Positions 43,769 to 53,273 of a stretch of 64,000 bases of DNA are shown piece after piece (the first letter of the stretch is position 1; the number at the start of each line of letters is the position of its first letter). The stretch covers positions 20,722-84,721 of the forward strand of contig NZ_BMVM01000027.1 of the NCBI RefSeq assembly GCF_014650715.1. The letters are read 5' to 3'. Both the position numbers and the translations under genes were made by a program. Source of the stretch: Streptomyces bluensis (GTDB lineage Bacteria; Actinomycetota; Actinomycetes; Streptomycetales; Streptomycetaceae). Under the pieces are notes generated by a model, which was given only the letters and a program-made list of their open reading frames with translations, did no database searches and was not told where the DNA came from.

Positions 43769-45754
43769 GTGCACATGCTCAACCTGGGAATTCTCGCGCA
43801 CATCGACGCAGGTAAGACCAGCCTGACCGAACGGCTTCTGCACGCCGTCGGTGTCATCGACGAGATCGGCAGCGTCGATGACGGGAACACCCAGACCGAT
43901 TCCCTCGCGCTGGAACAGCGGCGCGGTATCACGATCAAGTCCGCCGTCGTCTCCTTCGAGATCGACGACGTGACGGTCAATCTGATCGACACGCCCGGCC
44001 ATCCGGATTTCATCGCCGAGGTGGAGCGGGTGCTCGGTGTGCTCGACGGCGCCGTGCTCGTCGTCTCGGCCGTCGAGGGCGTCCAGGCGCAGACCCGCGT
44101 CCTGATGCGGACGTTGCAGCGGCTGCGCATCCCCACGCTGATCTTCGTCAACAAGATCGACCGCCGTGGAGCGCGCCCCGGGGAAGTCCTCCGGAACGTC
44201 TCCGCACGGCTGACCCCGGCGGTCGTCGCCATGGGTGAGGTGGGCCAGGCGGGGTCCCGAGACGCCCGCTTCACGCCCTTCGACGGCTACCGGCCCCGGC
44301 TCCTCGAACTGCTCGCCGAGCACGACGACGGACTGCTCGCCGCGTACGTCGACGACGAGGTGACCGTCCCGTACGACCGCCTGCACACCGAACTGGCCGC
44401 GCAGACCGCGCAGGCCCTGGTCCACCCGGTGTTCTTCGGCTCCGCCATCACGGGCGCGGGCATCGGGGAACTCGTCGCGGGCGTCCGCCAGTTGCTCCCG
44501 TGCGCCAAGGGTGACGCGGAGGGGCCGCTCTCCGGCACCGTCTTCAAGGTCGAACGCGGGGCGGCGGGGGAGAAGATCGCGTACGTACGCATGTTCTCCG
44601 GCACCCTGCGGACGCGGGAGCGCATCACCTTCCGGGACGGCGAACCGGAGGGCAGGGTCACCGCGATCGACGTGTTCGAGCGCGGCTCGGCCGTCCGGGC
44701 GGCGGCCGTCGCGGCGGGGCGGATCGCGAGACTGCGGGGCCTTGCCGACGTCCGGATCGGGGACGCCATCGGTGTTCCCCGCAAAGGAACCGACGAGCAC
44801 CATTTCGCACCGCCGACCCTGGAAACGGTCGTCGTTCCCGTGCGTTCCCGCGACAAGGGCGCCCTGCACACCGCGCTCACCCAGCTCGCCGAACAGGACC
44901 CGCTGATCAATCTGCGGCACGACGGAATCCGCCAGGAGATCTCCGTGTCGCTCTACGGCGAGGTGCAGAAGGAGGTCATCCAGGCCACCCTGGCCGACGC
45001 GTTCGGTCTCGACGTCACCTTCCGTGAGACCACACCCCTCTGCGTCGAGCGGCTGACCGGCACCGGTGCGGCCGTCGAGTTCAACAAGAAGGACGGGAAC
45101 CCCTTTCTCGCGACGGTCGGACTGCGCGTCGATCCGGCGCCCGTCGGCTCCGGGGTGGAGTTCCGGCTGGAGGTCGAACTCGGGTCGATGCCGTACGCGT
45201 TCTTCAAGGCGGTCGAGGACACCGTGCGCGAGACGCTGACCCAGGGAGTTCACGGCTGGCAGATCCCCGACTGCACGGTCACCATGACGCACTCCGGCTA
45301 CTCACCCCGGCAGAGCCACGCCCACCAGAGGTTCGACAAGAGCATGTCGAGCACGGGCGCGGACTTCCGCGGACTCACCCCGCTGGTGCTGACGACCGCG
45401 CTGCTGCGGGCCGGCACCCGTGTGCACGAGCCGCTGCACCGCTTCCGGCTGGACGTCCCGGCGGACACGCTCGGCGCGATCCTGCCCGTGCTGGCGAAGC
45501 TGCGCGCCGTGCCGCGGTCCACCAGGACGCTTGGCCCGGTGGCCGTGCTGGAGGGGTGGGTGCCGGCCGCGCAGGTGCACGGACTGGAGCAGCGGCTGCC
45601 GGGGCTCACGCGCGGTGAGGGCGAGCTGGAGTCCGTCTTCGACCACTACGCCCCCGTCGTTCCCGGTGCCGTACCGGAGCGGCCGCGTACCGACCACAAC
45701 CCGCTCGACCGGGGGGAGTACCTGCTGAACCTGACCAGGCGGGTGGCTACCTGA
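43769..45754 (+). CDS. Tet(M)/OtrA-type ribosomal protection GTPase
   Basis: 661 residues, the length of tetracycline ribosomal protection proteins (EF-G paralogues). G1 is AHIDAGKT (10-17), switch region RRGITIKSA, G3 DTPGH (74-78), G4 NKID (128-131). The EF-G-like domains II-V follow, with SLYGEVQKEVIQATL, and a C-terminal YSPRQSHAHQRFDKSMSSTGADFRGLTPLVL that corresponds to the tip loop region contacting the decoding centre. Streptomycetes commonly encode OtrA-like proteins for resistance to tetracyclines or as ribosome rescue factors; whether this one confers resistance cannot be read. GTG 43769 follows AAAGGA; ATG 43775 is an alternative. Confidence 0.9.
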   Translation: MHMLNLGILAHIDAGKTSLTERLLHAVGVIDEIGSVDDGNTQTDSLALEQRRGITIKSAVVSFEIDDVTVNLIDTPGHPDFIAEVERVLGVLDGAVLVVSAVEGVQAQTRVLMRTLQRLRIPTLIFVNKIDRRGARPGEVLRNVSARLTPAVVAMGEVGQAGSRDARFTPFDGYRPRLLELLAEHDDGLLAAYVDDEVTVPYDRLHTELAAQTAQALVHPVFFGSAITGAGIGELVAGVRQLLPCAKGDAEGPLSGTVFKVERGAAGEKIAYVRMFSGTLRTRERITFRDGEPEGRVTAIDVFERGSAVRAAAVAAGRIARLRGLADVRIGDAIGVPRKGTDEHHFAPPTLETVVVPVRSRDKGALHTALTQLAEQDPLINLRHDGIRQEISVSLYGEVQKEVIQATLADAFGLDVTFRETTPLCVERLTGTGAAVEFNKKDGNPFLATVGLRVDPAPVGSGVEFRLEVELGSMPYAFFKAVEDTVRETLTQGVHGWQIPDCTVTMTHSGYSPRQSHAHQRFDKSMSSTGADFRGLTPLVLTTALLRAGTRVHEPLHRFRLDVPADTLGAILPVLAKLRAVPRSTRTLGPVAVLEGWVPAAQVHGLEQRLPGLTRGEGELESVFDHYAPVVPGAVPERPRTDHNPLDRGEYLLNLTRRVAT

Positions 45755-45799
45755 CCGGATAAGCGACGGCAAGCAACTCGCCTTAGCCATAAGGTACTT

Positions 45800-45809
45800 A
45801 CTCGCGAGT
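45800..45809. promoter_or_regulatory. Palindrome of TetR-operator type
   Basis: ACTCGCGAGT, a perfect 10-bp palindrome within TTACTCGCGAGTCA, just before a TTGACG hexamer at 45819-45824 and about 45 bp upstream of the secreted GH5-like gene. The TTACTCGCGAGT-type sequence is common for TetR-family sites; no TetR gene is directly adjacent. Confidence 0.4.
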
Positions 45810-45854
45810 CAGATAGTCTTGACGCCTCGCGTGGTCGTTGCGACGGTAGGGGCC

Positions 45855-47738
45855 ATGTCGAATGTGGTGTCCATGTCAAGAATGCGTACGCGTTGGCTCG
45901 GTGTCCTCGTCCTCGTCACCGGCCTCCTGTCCACGGCGGGCTCCCAGCCCGCCACCGCTCTCCCCGACGAACTCTGGTTCGACGCCCCCGCCGCGGCCAC
46001 CCTCACCGTCGAGAACGGCCGCTTCACCGACGGTCTCGGCCGCGAGGTCGTCCTGCGCGGCTACAACGTCTCCGGCGAGACGAAACTGAAGGAGAACAAC
46101 GGACTGCCCTTCGCCTCGGTCGCGGACGCCAGGAAGTCCGCGACCGCGCTGAGGGCGCTCGGCGGCGGCAACTCGGTCCGCTTCCTGCTCTCCTGGGCGT
46201 ACGCGGAGCCCGTGCGCGGCCAGGTCGACACGGCCTACCTGGCCGCCGCGACCGACCAGATGCGCGCGTTCCTGGACGCGGGCATCCGCGTGTATCCCGA
46301 CTTCCACCAGGACCTCTACTCCCGCTGGCTGTTCGACCCGGACAGCTGGTACACCGGCGACGGCGCCCCCAAGTGGGCGGTCGACCTCGGCGACTACCCC
46401 GACGAGTACTGCGGAATCTGCCCGTTCTGGGGTCAGAACATCACCTCCAACGAGGCCGTGAAGCAGGCGACGTACGACTTCTGGCACAACGAGTACGGCC
46501 TCCAGGACGCCTTCCTCGACACCGCCCAGAAGACGATGGCGTACGTCAAGCAGAACCTCACGGCGACCCAGTTCGCGGGCGTCGTCGGCTTCGACCCGTG
46601 GAACGAGCCGCACGCGGGCACCTACGACTCGGGCCAGACCAGCCGGGCGTGGGAGAAGGACGTCCTGTGGTCGTTCTACGTCAAGTTCCGCTCCCGTATG
46701 GACGCGGCGGGCTGGCAGGCCAAGCCGGCCTTCGTCGAACCGAACCTCTTCTGGAACGCCAACCTCGACTTCCAGAAGCAGGAGGGCGGACTGCTCGACG
46801 CGGGCACGATGGGCCCGCGCTTCGTCTTCAACACCCACTTCTACGACCAGAAGGCCATCTCCGGCGTCTTCATGTGGGGCAAGGCGGAGGACGGCCAGTA
46901 CGCCGGCGACTTCGGCACGGTGCGCGACCGGGCGTCCGCCGCCGGGACGGCCGGCATCATCAGCGAGTTCGGGCACCCGCTCACCGGGTCCGTCTCCGAC
47001 AAGGCGCCGACGGTCTACAAGGCCATGTACCAAGCCCTCGACTCCCGGGTGAAGGGAGCGAACTGGTGGTCGGACCCGGCGGGTTCCGGCCCCGTCCTGT
47101 CGGGCTCCCAGTGGCAGTGGGACATCTACAACGGCCGCCACCGCGAGCTGATGAACGACAACCCGGACAAGGCGCAGACCGAGGGCGACGCCTGGAACGG
47201 CGAGGACCTGTCCGCGGTACGCCTCGACGACTCGGGCAAGGCCGTACTGCGCCAGGACGCACGGTTGCTGGACCGCGTCTACCCGAGCGCCACCGCGGGC
47301 CGCTCGGTCGCGTTCACCTATGAGGACCGGTCACGGGACGGCTCCACGACGCTGACCTGGAACCCGGTGCCGAACTCCCTGCCGAACGTCAAGCAGCTCG
47401 TGGGCTCGGGCCAGTACGCGCTGCTGGTGTGGCGCTCCGACGGCAGCTCCGAGCCGACGGAACTGCACCTCCCGGCGTCCTTCCCGAACGCGTCGACCAC
47501 CGTGGTCTCCGACCTCGGCACGACGGCGAACCCGCCCGCGTACACCCGCACCACCCCGATCGCCACCGCGGCCGAGCCCGGCGGCACCGGCAGCCGCCGG
47601 CTGCTGCTCACCGCCGCCGACTCGGGCACGCTGCACTACGCCCTGGTCACCAACGGCGCGACAGCCCCGTCCGAGTCGCTGCTGAGCGCGGCACGGACGG
47701 AGCTGTCGTCGTGGACGGCCTCGGAGTTCAACCAGTAG
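45855..47738 (+). CDS. Secreted GH5-like glycosidase (endoglycoceramidase-like)
   Basis: 627 residues from ATG 45855; ATG 45873 is equally possible. A Sec signal (RTRWLGVLVLVTGLLSTAGSQPATA) precedes a GH5 TIM barrel: FTDGLGREVVLRGYNVSGETK, GGNSVRFLLSWAYAEP, the acid/base FDPWNEPHAG, and the nucleophile region IISEFGHPLTG. A C-terminal beta-sandwich (about 520-610) follows. The DFHQDLYSRWLF stretch and overall layout resemble endoglycoceramidase-type GH5 proteins that cut glycolipids; the substrate is an inference. Extracellular. Confidence 0.85.
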   Translation: MSNVVSMSRMRTRWLGVLVLVTGLLSTAGSQPATALPDELWFDAPAAATLTVENGRFTDGLGREVVLRGYNVSGETKLKENNGLPFASVADARKSATALRALGGGNSVRFLLSWAYAEPVRGQVDTAYLAAATDQMRAFLDAGIRVYPDFHQDLYSRWLFDPDSWYTGDGAPKWAVDLGDYPDEYCGICPFWGQNITSNEAVKQATYDFWHNEYGLQDAFLDTAQKTMAYVKQNLTATQFAGVVGFDPWNEPHAGTYDSGQTSRAWEKDVLWSFYVKFRSRMDAAGWQAKPAFVEPNLFWNANLDFQKQEGGLLDAGTMGPRFVFNTHFYDQKAISGVFMWGKAEDGQYAGDFGTVRDRASAAGTAGIISEFGHPLTGSVSDKAPTVYKAMYQALDSRVKGANWWSDPAGSGPVLSGSQWQWDIYNGRHRELMNDNPDKAQTEGDAWNGEDLSAVRLDDSGKAVLRQDARLLDRVYPSATAGRSVAFTYEDRSRDGSTTLTWNPVPNSLPNVKQLVGSGQYALLVWRSDGSSEPTELHLPASFPNASTTVVSDLGTTANPPAYTRTTPIATAAEPGGTGSRRLLLTAADSGTLHYALVTNGATAPSESLLSAARTELSSWTASEFNQ

Positions 47739-47760
47739 GCCGCTCCGAGGCGGAGGTGGA

Positions 47761-49026
47761 TCAGTCGGCGGCCGGTCCCGTCCAGTTGGCAGGCACGTGC
47801 GCCAGCCGGACACGCTGGGGGTGGTCGCCGACCGCCACGGACACCGTCTTCTTGCCGGTGGCGAAGTCGATCGCCGTGACCTGGTCGGCGCCGCTCTCGG
47901 AGACCACGCAGGACTTGCCGTCACCGCTCACGGTCGCCCAGTACGGCTTGGAGGCGGTGACGAGCGGGCCCTCCTGGAGGGTGGCGCGGTCGACGACGAC
48001 CGCGTAGTCGTCCATCGTGCCCGCGACGCACAGCTTCGTGCCGTCGGGCTTCATCGATATGCCGTGGTGGCGTGAGTCGTTGACCCAGGTGGTGCGGTCC
48101 GTGCTGGTCGCCGGGTTCTTCGGCAGCTCCTTGGTACGGGTGATCTTGTCCGTGGCGACGTCGTACTCGAAGAAGCCGTTGAAGAACGACACCTGGAAGT
48201 ACAGCTTCGACTCGTCCGGGCTGAACGTGGCCGGGCGGACCGCGTCCGAGTAGTCGGAGAGACCGATCGCGTTGAGCCGCTCCCGCATGTCGATGACCTT
48301 GACCTGCTTGAACGTGGACGCGTCGACGACGGTGATCTTGCGGTCGCCCTTCGTCCAGTCCAGCCACGGTTCGTCGAGCGCCGTGGTGACGTCGCCGATC
48401 GCCATGTTCCAGATGTACTTGCCGTCGCTGGTGAAGATGTTCTCGTGCGGCTTGTCGCCCGTGGCGAACGAACCCACCTGTTTGCCCGTGTTGATGTCCA
48501 GCACGTGCACGGTGTTGGAGGTGGAGGCCGAGACGGCGACCCGCTTGCCGTCGGGGGAGACCGCCATGTGGTCGGCGCGGAAACCCGACACCGGGAAGCG
48601 CCAGTTGATGTCGCCCGAGGCCAGGTCGATCGAGACCACGTCGGCGAAGCTCGGGCGGGAGACCACCATCGACGTGCCGTCGGGGGTGGAGTACATGTCG
48701 TCGACGAACTGGTCGTGGCCCTCGCCCACGCTGCTGCGGATGGTCATGAAGGCGATCCACTTGATCGGATCGGCGTTGATCTCCGCCATCCGCTCGTCCT
48801 TGTCCGGGATCACGTTGACCCGGCCGATCTTGGCGAAGTCGCCCGAGGACCTGATGACGTCGGCGGTGCCGTCCCAGTTGTTGCCCACGAACATCACCTC
48901 CCGCAGATCGGCGGACGCGGCCGGGGCGGCCGACGCGGACGCCGTGGCCCCCGCGGTCAGGGCGAGGGCGGCGGCGACCGCGCACAGGTGACGGGTTCTC
49001 ATACGACGCGTTCCGGAGGCGGGCAT
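47761..49026 (-). CDS. Secreted YVTN/lactonase-like beta-propeller protein
   Basis: 421 residues. Start ATG 49026 has an AGGAGGA site seven bases upstream. Signal peptide MRTRHLCAVAAALALTAGATASASA, then repeated propeller blades: DDMYSTPDGTSMVVSRPSFADVVSIDLASG, DHMAVSPDGKRVAVSASTSNTVHVLDINTGKQVG, HENIFTSDGKYIWNMAIGD, HHGISMKPDGTKLCVAGTMDDYAVVVD, and a last blade with PQRVRLAHVP. No catalytic signature is obvious; such proteins may act as lactonases, electron carriers or surface proteins. It is divergent from a TetR gene across a clear operator. Confidence 0.85.
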   Translation of the reverse strand: MPASGTRRMRTRHLCAVAAALALTAGATASASAAPAASADLREVMFVGNNWDGTADVIRSSGDFAKIGRVNVIPDKDERMAEINADPIKWIAFMTIRSSVGEGHDQFVDDMYSTPDGTSMVVSRPSFADVVSIDLASGDINWRFPVSGFRADHMAVSPDGKRVAVSASTSNTVHVLDINTGKQVGSFATGDKPHENIFTSDGKYIWNMAIGDVTTALDEPWLDWTKGDRKITVVDASTFKQVKVIDMRERLNAIGLSDYSDAVRPATFSPDESKLYFQVSFFNGFFEYDVATDKITRTKELPKNPATSTDRTTWVNDSRHHGISMKPDGTKLCVAGTMDDYAVVVDRATLQEGPLVTASKPYWATVSGDGKSCVVSESGADQVTAIDFATGKKTVSVAVGDHPQRVRLAHVPANWTGPAAD

Positions 49027-49110
49027 GGGTCGTTCCTCCTGCTCGGTGGGGGTCACAGCAAGGCGGCTCATGGCGGCGTGGAGTCTGAACACGCCGCCTT
49101 TCAGAATGAA

Positions 49111-49126
49111 CTTACTGGAAAGTAAG
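49111..49126. promoter_or_regulatory. TetR operator upstream of the beta-propeller gene
   Basis: CTTACT-GGAA-AGTAAG, perfect 6-bp arms with a 4-bp spacer, in the divergent region between the propeller gene (ATG 49026) and the TetR gene (GTG 49224). Confidence 0.7.
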
Positions 49127-49223
49127 GAAGGGGCGGTGGTCAACACAAGAGCGCGGACACGACAAAATTGAGCGACGGCGCCGAACCGGATCCGAGGGCC
49201 GTCGCGCGTGAGAGGGGAACGGG

Positions 49224-49904
49224 GTGACGGGCAGGCTCAAGCAGCCGACCGGTCGTTACGGGGGCAGGTCCGCCGAGGAGCGCCAGGCAGAAAGACGCCG
49301 ACGCTTCCTCGACGCCGCTCTCCAGCTCTTCGGCGACAGCCCGGGGTTCCGTGGCGCGACCGTGGCGGGCCTGAGTGAGGCGGCGGGTCTGTCGACCCGT
49401 CAGTTCTACGAGCAGTTCCACACCCTGGAGGACGCCCTGGCCGCCCTTCACCTCCAGGTCAACGACTGGGCGGAGGAGGCCGCGCTGGCCGGGCTCGCCG
49501 CCGCGCGGGGACAGTCGGTCACCGTGCGTGCCACGGCGGCCTTCCGTGCCTACGCCGCCAACGTCACCGGTGACCCGCGCCGGCTGCGCATCACCTTCAT
49601 CGAGATCAACGGCGTCAGCCCGCGACTGGAACGGCAGCGCCTGGAACGCCGCGCCCGCTGGGTCGACTTCATCTGCGCGGAGGCGGCCGCGGCCGCCGAA
49701 CGGGGCGAGGCGGCCCGGCGTGACTACCGCATCGCGGCCGCCGCCTTCATCGGCAGCGTCAACGGCCTGCTGCACGACTGGCAGGCGGGCTGGGTGGACG
49801 CGAGCCTCGACGAGGTGGTCGACGAACTCGTCCGGCTGCTCCTCGGGATACTCCGGCCGCCGGGGTGGGAGGTGTGCGACGGGCGCACCGACTCCGGGCC
49901 CTGA
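49224..49904 (+). CDS. TetR-family regulator of the beta-propeller gene
   Basis: 226 residues. HTH: RRFLDAALQLFGDSPGFRGATVAGLSEAAGLSTRQFYEQFHTLEDALAAL, with the typical TRQFYEQF recognition helix. The rest is an all-alpha ligand domain with RLERRARWVDFICAEAAAAAERG. It starts with GTG at 49224, faces the propeller gene, and the palindrome at 49111-49126 lies between them, so it probably represses that gene and perhaps itself. Confidence 0.9.
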   Translation: MTGRLKQPTGRYGGRSAEERQAERRRRFLDAALQLFGDSPGFRGATVAGLSEAAGLSTRQFYEQFHTLEDALAALHLQVNDWAEEAALAGLAAARGQSVTVRATAAFRAYAANVTGDPRRLRITFIEINGVSPRLERQRLERRARWVDFICAEAAAAAERGEAARRDYRIAAAAFIGSVNGLLHDWQAGWVDASLDEVVDELVRLLLGILRPPGWEVCDGRTDSGP

Positions 49905-49931
49905 CGCGCGGCCGAACCCACCGGCAGGCGA

Positions 49932-51182
49932 TCACGCGGAGGCGGCGACGCGCCGCACCGCGGCGAGGACCGGCGCCACCGCGTCCTCGCCACGGACGTG
50001 CTCGGCGAGAGCTCGTGCGCGCTGCCCGTACGAGGAGTCGGCCGTCGCCTCCCGCAGCGCCGCGGCCAGCGCCCCGGAGGTGAGGCCGCGCAGCGGCACG
50101 GCCCGGGGTGCCACTCCGAGCGCCACGAGCCGGGCGGCCCAGAAGCCCTCGTCGAACTGGACGGGCACGGGCACCGCCGGCACGCCCGCGCGCAGCCCCG
50201 CCGCTGTCGTGCCCGCACCTCCGTGATGCACCACCGCCGCCATGTGCGGGAACAGCAGGGAGTGGGGGACCTCGCCGATGGTGAGCATGTCGTCGCCGTC
50301 ACCGCGCAGTTCGCCCCAGCCCCGCTGGATCACCCCGCGCAGCCCGGCCGCCCGCAGCGCCCGTACGACCTGACCGCTCAGCCGCTCGGCGTCGGGCACG
50401 GTGGCGCTGCCCAGACCCACGAAGACCGGGGGAGGCCCGGCGCCCAGGAAGTCCCGCAGCTCCTGCGGCAGTTGACTTTCCCGGTCGTACGGCCACCAGT
50501 AGCCGACGACGTCCAGCCCGGCCCGCCAGTCGCGGGGCCGGGACACCATCAGCGGGCTGAAACCGTGGAGCACGGGCCAGCCCCGCCGTTCATGGGCCTT
50601 GCGGACGGTCCCGAGACCGGCCCGGGGCAGACCGAGCCGGGCCCGCAGATCCCGTACCGTCTCGGCGAAGACCCGCTCCACGGCCAGGGTCACACCGTGC
50701 CCGGCCGCCCGGTTCAGCACCGGGCCCCAGGAACGGGTGCCGGTCAGCGGTGGCGCGAACTCCCTTGTCGGAGCCAGCGGTTGCAGGTACACGCCCATGC
50801 TCGGCAGCGACAACCCCTCGGCGACGGCATGCCCGAGCGGCCCGAGGGCTCCGGACAGCAGCAGGACATCACTGATGCGGGCGGCGGCCAGGACGTCGTC
50901 GGCCATCTGCCCGGCGAGCCTGCGGGCCATCTCCACCACGCGGACCAGCTTTCCGGCACCCGTGGCGCTGCGGTGCAGCCCGCGCCCGCGCTGCGACTCC
51001 AACTCGGCCCGGGGATCGACGGGCAGCGCGTGGAACCGCACCCCGGACCCCTCCACCAGCGGCTCGAAACGCCCGTGCGTCACCAGGGTGACGTCATGTC
51101 CCGCCCGCGCCAGTCCGTGTCCCAGTCCGGTGTACGGGGCCACGTCGCCCCGTGAACCGGCCGTCATGATCGCTACCCGCAC
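49932..51182 (-). CDS. GT1 glycosyltransferase, macrolide/sterol glucosyltransferase type
   Basis: 416 residues from GTG 51182 (MRVAIMTAGSRGDVAPYTGLGHGLARAGHDVTLVTH is the exact N-terminal signature); in-frame codons upstream look non-coding. Two Rossmann domains: the acceptor domain 1-210, and a donor domain with FVGLGSATVPD and the nucleotide-sugar motif VVHHGGAGTTAAGLRAGVPAVPVPVQFDE. It transfers a sugar from a UDP- or TDP-sugar to a lipophilic acceptor (macrolide, flavonoid or sterol). It stands next to an ABC exporter gene, an arrangement seen in self-resistance or detoxification by glycosylation, though no antibiotic pathway is in view. Confidence 0.9.
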   Translation of the reverse strand: MRVAIMTAGSRGDVAPYTGLGHGLARAGHDVTLVTHGRFEPLVEGSGVRFHALPVDPRAELESQRGRGLHRSATGAGKLVRVVEMARRLAGQMADDVLAAARISDVLLLSGALGPLGHAVAEGLSLPSMGVYLQPLAPTREFAPPLTGTRSWGPVLNRAAGHGVTLAVERVFAETVRDLRARLGLPRAGLGTVRKAHERRGWPVLHGFSPLMVSRPRDWRAGLDVVGYWWPYDRESQLPQELRDFLGAGPPPVFVGLGSATVPDAERLSGQVVRALRAAGLRGVIQRGWGELRGDGDDMLTIGEVPHSLLFPHMAAVVHHGGAGTTAAGLRAGVPAVPVPVQFDEGFWAARLVALGVAPRAVPLRGLTSGALAAALREATADSSYGQRARALAEHVRGEDAVAPVLAAVRRVAASA

Positions 51183-51294
51183 ACCGGCCAGTATGGCGGC
51201 GTACGCGTGACGCTGTCCGGTGCGACGGGCCGCACGTCCGAAAGCGTCCCCCCGGCTTCCGAAAGAGTTCGCCACGTGAAGGAAGAGCTTCGGT

Positions 51295-53049
51295 TCAGGC
51301 GGTGGCGAGGAACTGGGTGGCCGCCAGTTCGGCGTAGAGCGGGTCGGCGGTCACGAGTTCCCGGTGGGTGCCGACCGCCCGTACCCGGCCCGCGTCCATG
51401 ACGACGATGCGGTCGGCCATCGTCACCGTGGACAGCCGGTGCGCGACGACGAGCACCGTGGTCGTCCGGGCGACATCGGCGACCGTGTCCCGCAGCGCCG
51501 CCTCGTTGACCGCGTCGAGCTGCGAGGTCGCCTCGTCGAGGAGCAGCAGACGCGGGCGGCGCAGCAGGGCGCGGGCGATGGCGACGCGCTGACGCTCGCC
51601 ACCGGAGAGCTTGGTGCCGCGATGCCCGACGAGGGTCTCAAGCCCCTGAGGAAGCTTCGCGACCAGTCCGTCCAGGCGCGTCGTCTTCAGCACGCGCGTG
51701 AGCTCGCCCTCGTCCGCGTCCGGGTTGCCCAGCAGCAGGTTGTCCCGCAGCGAGCCCGACAGCACGGGCGCGTCCTGCTCCACATAACCGATCGCGGACC
51801 GCAGCCGGGGCAGCTCCCAGTCGGTGACATCACGGCCGTCGAGCGTGATGACGCCGGCCTCGGGGTCGTAGAACCGCTCGATGAGGGAGAACACCGTCGT
51901 CTTGCCCGCGCCCGACGGACCCACGAACGCGGTCATGCCCCGCGCCGGCACCGCGAAGGTCACGCCGTGGTGGACGTACGGCAGGTCCTCGGCGTACCGG
52001 AAGCGGACGTCCTCGAAGGCGAGCGCGGCGGGCTCGGCGCCGGGGGAGGGCAACGGCGCGGGCCGGGAGGCCGGTTCGGCGGGCAGCCGCTGCGCCTCCT
52101 GGATGCGGGCGAGCGCGGCGGCCCCGGTCTGGTACTGGGTGAGGGCGCCGACGACCTGCTGGATCGGCGACATCAGATAGAAGACGAACAGCAGGAACGC
52201 CACCAGGGTGCCCACGTCGATCGCGCCCGTCGCGACCCGGCCCCCGCCCACCGCGAGCACGGTGATGAAGGCGATCTGCATCGAAAGACCGGCCGTGTTG
52301 CCCGCCGCCGCCGACCACTTGGCGGCCCGCACGCTCTGCCGCCACGACTCCTCGGCCGCCTCGTGGATCCTCTCCTCCTCGCGATGCTCGGCACCGGACG
52401 CCTTGATGGTGCGCAGCGCGCCGAGGATCCGCTCCAGGGAGGCGCCCATCGCGCCGACGGCGTTCTGCGCCTCACGGCTGGCCCGGTTGATGCGCGGCAC
52501 GATCACGCCGAGCACGGTGCCCGCTACCAGGATCACGCCGACGGTGACCGCGAGCAGCACCGGGTCGACCAGACCCATCATGACGACGGTCGCGACGAGC
52601 GTGAGCCCGCCGGTGCCGAGGCCCACCAGCGAGTCCGTCGTGACCTCGCGCAGGAGCGTGGTGTCCGAGGTGATGCGGGCCATGAGATCGCCCGGCTCAC
52701 TCCGGTCCACGGCGGCTATCCGCAGCCGCAGCAGATACGACGACAGGGTGCGCCGCGCCCCGAGCACCACGGACTCGGCGGTGCGCCGCAGTACGTACGC
52801 CCCCAGCGCGCCGATGGCCGCGTTGGCGATCACCAGTCCCGACATGAGGAGCAGCGCCCCGGTGATGGGCCGGTCGTGCGACAGGTCGTCGATCAACTCC
52901 CGTGCCACCAGCGGCAGCGCCAGCCCGCTGGCGCCCGTGGCGAGCGCCAGCAGCGCGCCCAGCAGCAGTGTCCACCGGTGCGGTCGTACGTACCCGAGCA
53001 GCAGCCGCCACGCGGGCTGCTGCTCGGTCTCTGTCTCCTGTGCGCTCAC
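51295..53049 (-). CDS. ABC exporter, fused membrane and ATPase domains (half transporter)
   Basis: 584 residues. Six membrane helices (about 15-315; first HRWTLLLGALLALATGASGLALPLV) form an MsbA-like type IV exporter domain, followed by the ATPase with Walker A GPSGAGKTT (near 385), Q-loop YVEQDAPVLSGSLRDNLLLG, signature LSGGERQRVAIARALL, Walker B LLLLDEATSQLD and H-loop VVAHRLSTV. It works as a homodimer or with a partner to expel drugs or lipids. It lies about 110 bp upstream of the glycosyltransferase on the same strand and may share its transcript. Confidence 0.95.
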   Translation of the reverse strand: MSAQETETEQQPAWRLLLGYVRPHRWTLLLGALLALATGASGLALPLVARELIDDLSHDRPITGALLLMSGLVIANAAIGALGAYVLRRTAESVVLGARRTLSSYLLRLRIAAVDRSEPGDLMARITSDTTLLREVTTDSLVGLGTGGLTLVATVVMMGLVDPVLLAVTVGVILVAGTVLGVIVPRINRASREAQNAVGAMGASLERILGALRTIKASGAEHREEERIHEAAEESWRQSVRAAKWSAAAGNTAGLSMQIAFITVLAVGGGRVATGAIDVGTLVAFLLFVFYLMSPIQQVVGALTQYQTGAAALARIQEAQRLPAEPASRPAPLPSPGAEPAALAFEDVRFRYAEDLPYVHHGVTFAVPARGMTAFVGPSGAGKTTVFSLIERFYDPEAGVITLDGRDVTDWELPRLRSAIGYVEQDAPVLSGSLRDNLLLGNPDADEGELTRVLKTTRLDGLVAKLPQGLETLVGHRGTKLSGGERQRVAIARALLRRPRLLLLDEATSQLDAVNEAALRDTVADVARTTTVLVVAHRLSTVTMADRIVVMDAGRVRAVGTHRELVTADPLYAELAATQFLATA

Positions 53050-53273
53050 GTCGCTCCTCGCGAGGGAGTGGGGCGGAGCGATCAGGTTACGTGGGGCAGG
53101 GGGCGCGGCCGTAGCGGTTTTGCGAACGGGGCCGTTTCCTCGCGGGCCTCTCCAGCGGCCGTTCCCCAGCCCTCCGCCGCCGTTCCCCGGCCGTCCGCCG
53201 TTGAGTCACATCCCCTACCGATCAGTCACGCGTAGGGTCGGTAGCGAACCACCGACCGACGGAAGGGCCCACC

